DNA of 9,343 nucleotides, taken from contig CAMPIC010000076.1 of assembly GCA_946886185.1 (NCBI GenBank), positions 1 through 9,343 on the forward strand, read 5' to 3'. Positions within the stretch are counted from its first letter, which is position 1, and every line of letters starts with the position of its first letter. The stretch comes from an uncultured bacterium (GTDB taxonomy: Bacteria; Eisenbacteria; RBG-16-71-46; CAIMUX01). The position numbers and the translations under genes were made by a program. Below, one piece after another: positions 1-5,686 of this stretch. A model generated the notes under the pieces. The model made no database searches and was not told where the DNA came from. It saw only the letters and a list, made by a program, of their open reading frames with translations.

Positions 1-559
1 GGTCGTTGACCATCCCCGTGGCCTGCATGTGCGCGTAGACGATGGTGGGTCCGACGAACCGGAACTCTCGACGACGCAGATCCTTCGAAATGGCTTCCGA
101 CAGCTCGGTCTGCGCAGGTAGATCCTTCATCGTCTTCCATCGATTCTGGACCGGGCGACCGTCCACGAAGTCCCAGATGTACCGATCGAAACTTCCGAAC
201 TCTTCCTGGACGCGCAGGAACGCCTTGGCGTTGCCGACCGCGGATTCCACCTTCTGGCGATTGCGGATGATGCCCGGATTCTCCAGGAGGGAAGCGATCT
301 TGCGGCGATCGAACCGCGCTACCTTTTCGGGATCGAAGCCGGCGAAGGCCTCACGATAGGACTCGCGCTTGCGCAGGACGGTGATCCAGGAAAGTCCCGC
401 CTGCGCGCCCTCCAATACGATGAACTCGAACAACGCCCGGTCGTCATGGAGCGGGACGCCCCATTCCTCATCGTGATAGCGGCAGTAAAGCGGATCCTCG
501 CCTGCCCATGCGCATCGCGTCGCCGAGGTGCGCGAATCGGCCGGTTTCTTTGGAGGCAT
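1..559 (-). CDS. tag: DNA-3-methyladenine glycosylase I (partial, 3' end outside window)
   Basis: Base-excision repair enzyme that removes 3-methyladenine from alkylated DNA in the cytoplasm. The visible 186 codons match the Tag family closely along their length: RCAW at 15-18, DPLYCRYHDEEWGVP at 22-36, LEGAQAGLSW at 49-58, PGIIRNR and GMVND at the end. Aligned by eye to E. coli Tag with an offset of 12, the zinc ligands Cys16 and His29 and the pocket residues Tyr28, Glu50 and Trp58 are all present. The remaining zinc ligands (His and Cys just after the final Asn-Asp) would lie just past base 1, so about a dozen codons are missing because of the window edge, not a mutation. The ATG at 559 is chosen because the family N-terminus lies directly behind it. 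Its ribosome site is weak: AAAGG with a long 12-nt spacer. The gene lies 206 bp downstream of the S9 peptidase gene on the same strand. The identification is firm. Confidence 0.95.
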   Translation of the reverse strand, partial: MPPKKPADSRTSATRCAWAGEDPLYCRYHDEEWGVPLHDDRALFEFIVLEGAQAGLSWITVLRKRESYREAFAGFDPEKVARFDRRKIASLLENPGIIRNRQKVESAVGNAKAFLRVQEEFGSFDRYIWDFVDGRPVQNRWKTMKDLPAQTELSEAISKDLRRREFRFVGPTIVYAHMQATGMVND

Positions 560-600
560 CTTGTTTTCGAACCTTTCGTGCGATTGTCGATACGGGGATG

Positions 601-617
601 ACTCCCGCTGCGGGAGT
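601..617 (-). terminator. Perfect 7-bp hairpin between peptidase and tag genes (possible terminator)
   Basis: The arms ACTCCCG and CGGGAGT are exactly complementary around a 3-nt CTG loop. It sits between the stop of the S9 peptidase (766) and the start of tag (559), where a terminator or attenuator for leftward transcription could be expected. There is no T-tract on either side, so it is not a canonical intrinsic terminator, and the function is inferred from position only. Confidence 0.3.
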
Positions 618-765
618 AGCTCACACGACGAGCGTGCATACGTCGGTCAAAGCTCGCGTCGCATCACGATCTCGCCATCTTCCACCACACCGGTATCGAT
701 GAACCCGAAATGATGCGCTGCCTCCGGGTGTGTCGCTCAAGGTGGTTCCTCCGACGGTATCCTTT

Positions 766-2940
766 TCAATCCTTCAGATAGCGCATCATCCACCGGATCA
801 GCTCGTCATACCACACCTGCGCGTTTGCCGGCTTCATCACCCAGTGGCCTTCGTCCGGAAAGTAGAGGAAGCGAGACGGCACTTCCATCATCTGGAGCGC
901 CTGGAACATCGCGACGCCCTCCGATTCCGGACACCGGAAATCCTGCCCTCCCTGCACCACGAGTGTGGGAGTCTGGAAGTTCTTCACGTGGAGGTGCGGG
1001 GAGAATTTGAGGAACGAGCTCCGCTTCTCGTACACCGCTCCGCCATGCTCGTACTCGTCGAACCAGAGCTCCTCGGTGGTGAATCCCATGACTTCGCCGT
1101 GGAAGATCCCGTCATGGCAGACCAGGGCGCGGAAACGGTCGGTCTGTCCGGCGATCCAGTTGATCATGAAACCGCCGAAGCTCGCCCCGGCTGCCGCCAT
1201 CCGCTCGCGATCGAGGAATGCGTAGCTCTTCAAGAGGTAGTCCACCCCGAGCATGACATCTCGATAGCAGCGCCCGCCCCAATCACCGGAGATCTGATCG
1301 GTGAAACGCTGCCCGTACCCCGTCGAACCGCGCGGATTGATGAGTGCGACGACCGCGCCGGCCGATGCGAACACCTGCGGATTCCAGCGATAGTGGAAGT
1401 GGTTGGCGAACGCCGATTGCGGTCCTCCGTGGATCAGCAGGATCAAGGGGTACTTCGTTCCCGCGCGGAACTCCGGGGGGCGAACGAGGAAGCCGTGCAC
1501 CGGTGCCTGATCCGCTCCCGCGAACCAGAACTCTTCCGCGTCGTGGAGACCGAGCTTCGAGAGCGATTCGCCGGCATGAGTCAGCCGGACCAAGGAATCT
1601 GCCTGGTTCGAACGGTCGGCCTTTGCCTTGGCCTGGTTCTCCGCGAGAGATCCGCCGGCCGCGCGAGCCGGAGCGACTCCGGGCGCGCCCGTGCCCGATC
1701 CTCGAAGGAGGGCCGAAGGAGGAATGCGGTACAGGTCGGCCGGTCGCGTCATCGTCTCGTACGAAATCAGCAGGTCATCGCTTCCGGGGAGGAGGCGGGC
1801 CGATCCACAGTAGAGTCCTTCCGTCAGCTGGGAGACAGCCCCCTTTGTGAGATCGCATCGGTAGAGGGATCGATAGCCGCGGTCTTGCGCCGCCAGGATC
1901 AACTCATTTTCGCGCAGGTGGAACTCTTCCGGGCTCCGATCGAAGCTTTCGAGATGCACCACCGTCTCGCCGGTCTCTCGATCGTATGTTTTGATGCGGC
2001 AACGGTCCGCTTCGTATCCGGGAACGTCCATAGCGAGATAGAACACCTGCCGACCATCCGCGGAATAGCGAGGATGGGTATCGCACGCGTCGCTCGTGGA
2101 GATCGCGCGGGGAGCCCCGACGGCGTTCACGCCGCGAATCTCCTGGAGAAAGATCGAGTTGTTGGTCGAGCGCGCCACCACGGCATCAGGATTCATCACG
2201 AACGCGATTTCTCCACCATCGGGATGGAACGCGTAGTCGATCGTGGATCCCAGGCTGATCGGAGGAACGTCGCAGTCATAAGGCGTGATGTCCTGGCACT
2301 TCTGCGTCTTCGTGTCGACGAGGAACAGGTGCTTGCGCCGTCGGTCGCGCCACGTGTCCCAATGGCGGAACAGCAGCGCGTCTGCGACTTTGGCGCTCGA
2401 CTTCGGATGCGCCAGGCCGTACACGGCCGAGGTTTCCGGCCCCTTCTTCGGATCCGGAGGAGTCGACTTCGAAGGCTCGTATCGATCCGAGACGACTACT
2501 TCGCGCCAGAACGCGATCCTGCGAGAGTCGGGAGCCCAACACGGGCGGTTCGCGCCACCGTAGCCGCTCGTGACTCTCTCCGCTTCTCCTCCCGTGCACG
2601 GCAGCACCCAGATCTGTCTGCCTTCCTTCTCCTCGCGAGTGCTGACGAACGCGATGAAGTTCCCGTCCGGCGACCAGGCCGGCTCGCTGTGCTTGCCCGG
2701 ACCGGGTGTCAGATCCCGTACTTCGCGCGTCTCGAGATCGAGCAGACGAAGTGTGCTTCGCATTTCGTTCTCCGTGAGATCGGGTTGCGAGACCACGAAG
2801 ACGACGCGGCGGCCATCGGGTGAGACGACGGGATCCGCGATGCGCTCGACTCCCATCATCGTGGTGAAGTCCAGTCCTCGCGCGCGCCGGCTCGGTTGTG
2901 CGGGCGACGCTTTCGGAGAACGTCTGGATTTGGGGGGCAT
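766..2940 (-). CDS. S9 family serine peptidase, DPP5/acylaminoacyl-peptidase-like
   Basis: A 724-residue prolyl-oligopeptidase-type enzyme, expected to cut short peptides. The N-terminal half is a beta-propeller with PD40/TolB-like blades (VVSPDG 38-43, AWSPDG 88-93, CWAPDS 134-139, later YAFHPDG and RYSADG). The C-terminal half is an alpha/beta hydrolase starting near 465, with the oxyanion segment HGGPQ at 504-508. The nucleophile is Ser587 in GASFGG, the acid Asp667 in GGQDFRCP and the base His699 in DEGHW, so the triad is complete. The stretches NPRGSTGYG, ISGDWGG and NWIAG are close to the S9C/DPP5 type. The ATG at 2940 is chosen over an upstream in-frame start at 3021 because AAGGAG (2946-2951) stands 5 nt before it. 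The N-terminus is basic and has no signal peptide, unlike many exported DPP5 proteins, so a cytoplasmic location is likely. An Ala/Gly/Lys-rich linker of about 40 residues (410-449) separates the domains. Exact substrate specificity cannot be read from the sequence. Confidence 0.93.
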   Translation of the reverse strand: MPPKSRRSPKASPAQPSRRARGLDFTTMMGVERIADPVVSPDGRRVVFVVSQPDLTENEMRSTLRLLDLETREVRDLTPGPGKHSEPAWSPDGNFIAFVSTREEKEGRQIWVLPCTGGEAERVTSGYGGANRPCWAPDSRRIAFWREVVVSDRYEPSKSTPPDPKKGPETSAVYGLAHPKSSAKVADALLFRHWDTWRDRRRKHLFLVDTKTQKCQDITPYDCDVPPISLGSTIDYAFHPDGGEIAFVMNPDAVVARSTNNSIFLQEIRGVNAVGAPRAISTSDACDTHPRYSADGRQVFYLAMDVPGYEADRCRIKTYDRETGETVVHLESFDRSPEEFHLRENELILAAQDRGYRSLYRCDLTKGAVSQLTEGLYCGSARLLPGSDDLLISYETMTRPADLYRIPPSALLRGSGTGAPGVAPARAAGGSLAENQAKAKADRSNQADSLVRLTHAGESLSKLGLHDAEEFWFAGADQAPVHGFLVRPPEFRAGTKYPLILLIHGGPQSAFANHFHYRWNPQVFASAGAVVALINPRGSTGYGQRFTDQISGDWGGRCYRDVMLGVDYLLKSYAFLDRERMAAAGASFGGFMINWIAGQTDRFRALVCHDGIFHGEVMGFTTEELWFDEYEHGGAVYEKRSSFLKFSPHLHVKNFQTPTLVVQGGQDFRCPESEGVAMFQALQMMEVPSRFLYFPDEGHWVMKPANAQVWYDELIRWMMRYLKD

Positions 2941-3247
2941 GCAGGCTCCTTCTACATCACGTGAGCGATAGATCCACCGGCGACCGGCAACGATACGGAG
3001 AGGCTCGCAGCACGGCAACAATTGCCCAGACTCGAATCCGCGAGGAACTTCCGCGGCTCTATCCGAAAGAATGGATTCTGTTTGCGGAAGGCACCTGCTC
3101 GGAGCGGTCCCGAACCCGAAATGGCGAGGTGCATTCGGTGGCGTAAGTCATTGGTATTTAACTAGTTGTGTCATTTCTGGGGTGGCCTGCGGAGTCCCCC
3201 GTGGGCGTAACCGCACGGCCGCCCAGTCGCCGTGAGTCAGCAAGCCT

Positions 3248-3258
3248 TTGTGACACAA
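3248..3258. promoter_or_regulatory. 11-bp palindrome TTGTGACACAA, possible operator
   Basis: TTGTG-A-CACAA is a perfect dyad. Its half-sequence TTGTGTCA recurs at 3166-3173, inside the AT-rich patch, in the opposite orientation. Two related sites in one divergent promoter region suggest binding by a dimeric regulator, but no regulator is identified and the similarity could be chance. Confidence 0.3.
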
Positions 3259-3272
3259 GCGATTCCGTCCGA

Positions 3273-3289
3273 TGGCACGCGCGGTGCGT
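3273..3289 (+). promoter_or_regulatory. Sigma-54-like -24/-12 element upstream of metallopeptidase
   Basis: TGGCACG followed by four bases and GTGC gives the GG-N10-GC spacing of sigma-54 promoters (GG at 3274-3275, GC at 3286-3287). The -24 half is a perfect match to TGGCACG. The -12 half departs from TTGC at its first base and lacks the following A/T. Transcription would begin near 3299, leaving a very short leader into the GGAGG at 3301. A chance match in GC-rich DNA is quite possible. Confidence 0.25.
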
Positions 3290-3313
3290 CGTGGACGGTC
3301 GGAGGACGACACC

Positions 3314-4489
3314 ATGGGCACGAACTGCAGCAATCACCAGAGCATGAACCGAGCGAGCAAGAGCGGCCCGGTCGTCCTCGCGAATGAAACGGCGCCGCGG
3401 TGGGATCACCTCCCGGGTCTCACCGCGGATGCCGCAATTCGTCCCGGCAGCATGAGGCGCACCACGCTTCTCGGCGCTTGTGTCGGAGTCTGCATCGGAA
3501 TGGGACTGACGACATCGCAGGCATACGGCGCGCTGACCGTGGAAGGCGCTCCCGGAATCTCGGTCATTCCCGCGGACGAGGTCCTTTCGCAGTACACCTA
3601 CCCGTCTCTCGACGGCGAGCTGCTGTTCGACGATCCGAACGGCTCGGTCGTGCGCCTCATCACCTCCACCGATGATCCAGAGATCTCCAATCCCGGCGAT
3701 GGCAGCTTCCATCCCGCGGACGCAAACGCCGTCGTCGCGACGTTGGCAAGTCTCCCGACTTCGTTCATCGCGCCGCTCTTCGTCAAAGTCTTCGTGCTTC
3801 CCTATCCGCGCGCCGGAATGGTCTCGTCGTCCGCGAGCGCGAATGCGATCTACGTATCGCCCGGCGTCTACCCGATGGAAGACGGCGCCACCCTGCGCGC
3901 ACTCATCGTGCATGAGCTGGGCCATGTGATCCATCACCACTTCCTGTCGAGCGATCCTTCCACCTGGAACACCTACATCGACATTCGCGACATCGAAGAC
4001 GACAACGTTTTTCATTCGGGCGCTTCCCATGCCTTCCGTCCGGCGGAGATTTTCGCGGAGGACTTCCGGGCGCTGTTCGGTGATGAGCTCGCGGCTTCCC
4101 CCGCGATCGAGAACCCGACCCTCGTCGCTCCCGACCAGGTTCCGGGACTGAATGTGTGGTTCACGAATCTGGCAGCGCACTACACGTGGCTCTCGAGCGT
4201 CGAGGACGAGGAGCTCACGCAGGATCTTCGGGTCTATCCCAACCCGGTGCGCGGTGGGTCTCGACTGACGATGGAGTGGCCGGGTGTCATGGATCTGGCC
4301 GGCGCGCGCGGCGATGGGATGCAGGCAAAGTTGTATGACGCGTCCGGTCGCGTCGTGGCGGAGATCGAGTTCCGCGCGGGAGACAGCTCGTCGTGGACCG
4401 CGACGTTGTCCGCGATGGCGGCCGGCACCTACTGGCTGCGCCCTGTCGAGTCGAACGGAAAGGCGGTCGCGATCCGGATCCTGCGATAG
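3314..4489 (+). CDS. Secreted HELGH zinc metallopeptidase with type IX-secretion-style C-terminal domain
   Basis: A 391-residue predicted exported zinc peptidase. The metal site is HELGH at 200-204. The segment RPAEIFAEDFRALFG that follows resembles the third-ligand region of gluzincins such as the anthrax lethal factor-like group, so Glu245 or Glu249 is the probable third ligand. Residues 305-391 form a FlgD-like/Por-type tail (VYPNP near 307-311, AKLYDASGRVV, GTYWLR near the end), the kind used for outer-membrane export in FCB-type bacteria. A typical signal peptide (MRRTTLLGAC..., predicted cleavage after SQAYG at residue 72) starts only at residue 47. The start at 3314 is chosen because GGAGG (3301-3305) lies 8 nt ahead. 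The ATG at 3452, at the signal peptide itself, has no good ribosome site and gives 345 residues. An ATG at 3272 is also possible but poorly supported. The middle part (73-190) is not recognised. The exact family and substrate are unknown. Confidence 0.85.
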   Translation: MGTNCSNHQSMNRASKSGPVVLANETAPRWDHLPGLTADAAIRPGSMRRTTLLGACVGVCIGMGLTTSQAYGALTVEGAPGISVIPADEVLSQYTYPSLDGELLFDDPNGSVVRLITSTDDPEISNPGDGSFHPADANAVVATLASLPTSFIAPLFVKVFVLPYPRAGMVSSSASANAIYVSPGVYPMEDGATLRALIVHELGHVIHHHFLSSDPSTWNTYIDIRDIEDDNVFHSGASHAFRPAEIFAEDFRALFGDELAASPAIENPTLVAPDQVPGLNVWFTNLAAHYTWLSSVEDEELTQDLRVYPNPVRGGSRLTMEWPGVMDLAGARGDGMQAKLYDASGRVVAEIEFRAGDSSSWTATLSAMAAGTYWLRPVESNGKAVAIRILR

Positions 4490-4509
4490 GCGGATGTAGA
4501 TCGTCGCGG

Positions 4510-4524
4510 TCCACGAAGCCGTGG
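4510..4524 (+). terminator. Small hairpin after metallopeptidase gene (weak terminator candidate)
   Basis: CCACG and CGTGG (4511-4515, 4520-4524) pair around the loop AAGC, 21 nt after the metallopeptidase stop. No T-run follows. It may be a weak terminator or a leader element of the next gene. Confidence 0.2.
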
Positions 4525-4615
4525 CCCTGGATCGCTCCTTCCGGCTCTTTGTCAGCTCATCGATTTCGAACCAACTGCGGCCTGGGCCGCTTCATCAGAG
4601 AAAGGAACGTGCATC

Positions 4616-5095
4616 ATGGCCAAGCATCGTCGCACCTCGAGCTCCTGCGGCTTCTTCGAAACGAGCAGCGCATCGTCCTGGTCGAAAGATGTCTGGTCGG
4701 AGACGGGGCAAGTCGGGGCCGAAGGGTCCGCATCGGATAGCAAGGCGGGGACGTGCGGTGGATCGAATCGCGCCGCGAACACAGAGCCGGGGATGGGTCG
4801 CGTGGAGGGCAAGGGGTTCGCATTGGACCGCATCGTAGAGTGCGGGTCGAAAGTGGATGGCGCCACGTGCACGGGACGCGGTTCGGATCGGAATGGAGGA
4901 TCTACGACTTCACGGTTCGAGGAGCTACAGGAACGTCTCGTGATCGTTCGCGTGCACGAGCTTCCCGTGATGCCGGATTTCGAGCGCATCGATCGCGTCG
5001 TTGTGATGGCGAACCTTCGTGCTGACCGGGAGGACGCGAGCGGAGAGCGATGTTCATCCTCCGATCCACCCCGGAGAGGGCCGCCCGAGCAATAG
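4616..5095 (+). CDS. Hypothetical Ser/Gly/Cys-rich protein
   Basis: I do not recognise this 159-residue protein. It begins at an ATG preceded by AAAGGA (4601-4606) with a 9-nt spacer, and most codons end in G or C as in the neighbouring genes, which together support real coding. Residues 1-100 are low in complexity and rich in Ser, Gly and charged residues, with cysteines at 11, 47, 76 and 85 and one more at 146. Residues 100-136 look folded: FEELQERL then alternating hydrophobic stretches (LVIVRVHELPV, IDRVVVMANL). The C-terminus is Pro/Arg-rich. There is no signal peptide or membrane segment. It follows the metallopeptidase by 126 bp on the same strand, so the two may be co-transcribed, but nothing shows a shared function. 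An open frame on the opposite strand (4989-4552) has no ribosome site and looks like a shadow. A non-coding region with a chance open frame remains possible. Confidence 0.45.
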   Translation: MAKHRRTSSSCGFFETSSASSWSKDVWSETGQVGAEGSASDSKAGTCGGSNRAANTEPGMGRVEGKGFALDRIVECGSKVDGATCTGRGSDRNGGSTTSRFEELQERLVIVRVHELPVMPDFERIDRVVVMANLRADREDASGERCSSSDPPRRGPPEQ

Positions 5096-5101
5096 GTGCG
5101 C

Positions 5102-5133
5102 GGGGATCAGCCCGCCGCCCTCACCGGATCCCC
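5102..5133 (+). terminator. 7-bp inverted repeat after the hypothetical gene (weak terminator candidate)
   Basis: GGGGATC (5102-5108) and GATCCCC (5127-5133) are perfectly complementary with an 18-nt loop, starting 6 nt after the stop of the hypothetical gene. The placement suits a transcription end, but no T-tract follows and the loop is long. Confidence 0.25.
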
Positions 5134-5267
5134 TGCCGTCGCCAGCCTGATCGTCACGCTTTGCAAACCTAGCCGCACGAAAACGTGTCCGTCACCGGAC
5201 GCCACCGCCCACCAGCCACTCCTCGCGCCTTGCATTTGTCGCAGCCAGTCAGGCCTCGTCCCTCGGC

Positions 5268-5273
5268 TATACT
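5268..5273 (+). promoter_or_regulatory. Candidate -10 box for the VOC gene
   Basis: TATACT matches TATAAT at five of six bases and is one of the few AT-rich hexamers in the 237-bp gap before the VOC gene. A start near 5280 would give a leader of about 50 nt containing the short repeat TCAGTC-TCAGTC-TCAG (5282-5297). No convincing -35 box is seen at the usual distance. The rest of the gap contains a small hairpin (GTGTCCG 5185-5191 with CGGACGC 5196-5202) and no gene. Confidence 0.35.
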
Positions 5274-5332
5274 GAATCGCGTCAGTCTCAGTCTCAGCGA
5301 TCCACGAAGCCGTCACAATCGGGAGGTGTTCG

Positions 5333-5686
5333 ATGATCCGCGGTGTTCATACCATGTTCTATTCATCCGACGCGGCGGCGTTGCGCGCGTTCTTGCGCGA
5401 CAAGCTCGGTTTCAAGGCCACCGACGTCGGAGATGGATGGTTGATCTTCGATCTCCCCGAAGCAGAGATGGGCGTTCATCCAGCCGATGAGGAACATGGC
5501 GGCCCCTCGGGAATGAACGACATTTCGTTCTACTGCGACGACATCGAAAAGACGGTAGCGGAGTTGAAGGGAAAGGGAGTGGAATTCACCGCGCCGATCG
5601 TAGACCGCGGCTTCGGTCTCGTGACGCAGTTCAAAGTCCCAGGAGACTTCGAAGTCATGTTGTACCAGCCGAAGTATCAGAAGTGA
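5333..5686 (+). CDS. VOC superfamily protein (glyoxalase/bleomycin-resistance/dioxygenase fold)
   Basis: A 117-residue single-domain member of the vicinal oxygen chelate superfamily, whose members bind a divalent metal and act on or bind small molecules. The pattern is typical: opening strand GVHTMFY with His6, helix AALRAFLRDKLGF, strand with EAEMGVHP (His49), the second motif NDISFYCDDIEKTVAELKGKGVEF, and the closing PGDFEVMLYQP with Glu107. His6, His49 and Glu107 are candidate ligands. The usual His at the start of the second motif is Asp63 or Ser65 here, so the metal site may be altered. The ATG is preceded by GGGAGGTG (5321-5328) at a good distance. The protein is cytoplasmic, with no signal peptide. 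It stands alone on its strand, and its last 32 bases overlap the 3' end of the convergent kinase gene. The family covers glyoxalase I, fosfomycin and bleomycin resistance proteins and dioxygenases. Nothing in the sequence picks one, so no gene name is given. Confidence 0.88.
   Translation: MIRGVHTMFYSSDAAALRAFLRDKLGFKATDVGDGWLIFDLPEAEMGVHPADEEHGGPSGMNDISFYCDDIEKTVAELKGKGVEFTAPIVDRGFGLVTQFKVPGDFEVMLYQPKYQK

Larger units (their letters stand above)
2941..3313. other. Divergent intergenic region between peptidase and metallopeptidase genes
   Basis: This 373-bp stretch separates the leftward S9 peptidase from the rightward metallopeptidase and must hold promoters for both unless longer transcripts cross it. 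Bases 3145-3175 are clearly AT-richer than the surroundings, the usual mark of promoter DNA here, but no clean -35/-10 pair could be assigned on either strand. The part from 3181 to 3235 is GC-rich and able to fold (GGGCG at 3203-3207 with CGCCC at 3219-3223). At 3236-3254, GTCA-G-CAA can pair with TTG-TGAC. I could match it to no known riboswitch class. A 60-codon open frame on the minus strand (3134-2952) lacks a ribosome site and is not called. Confidence 0.6.

Noticed and set aside
730..2823. A 697-codon open frame on the plus strand opposite the S9 peptidase
   Set aside because: The minus-strand peptidase has a complete catalytic triad, domain structure and ribosome site. The opposite frame has no recognisable motifs and is stop-free because of high-GC codon bias.
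2952..3134. 60-codon minus-strand frame ending 11 nt before the S9 peptidase start, as a possible leader peptide
   Set aside because: No ribosome site ahead of its ATG, and third-position GC seems lower than in the neighbouring genes. Its closeness to the peptidase ribosome site is probably accidental.
3181..3260. Possible riboswitch (cyclic-di-GMP or cobalamin type) ahead of the metallopeptidase
   Set aside because: The stretch can form stems, but none of the conserved core sequences of these classes could be found on either strand.
3452..3490. Lipobox-like Leu-Gly-Ala-Cys in the metallopeptidase signal peptide
   Set aside because: Only nine residues separate it from the signal-peptide Met, with almost no hydrophobic core before the Cys. 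The hydrophobic stretch continues past it to a normal AYG-A cleavage site.
3158..4180. A 340-codon open frame on the minus strand opposite the metallopeptidase
   Set aside because: Arg/Asp-rich composition with no motif, lying opposite a gene with HELGH, a signal peptide and a sorting-type tail.
4552..4989. 145-codon minus-strand frame opposite the hypothetical gene
   Set aside because: No ribosome site and no recognisable motif. The plus-strand frame has AAAGGA at a suitable distance.
4510..5313. 13-bp repeat TCCACGAAGCCGT at 4510-4522 and 5301-5313, ahead of two plus-strand genes
   Set aside because: One exact 13-mer match is roughly what chance gives in a window of this size, and the flanks do not match. 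It stands at different distances from the two starts.
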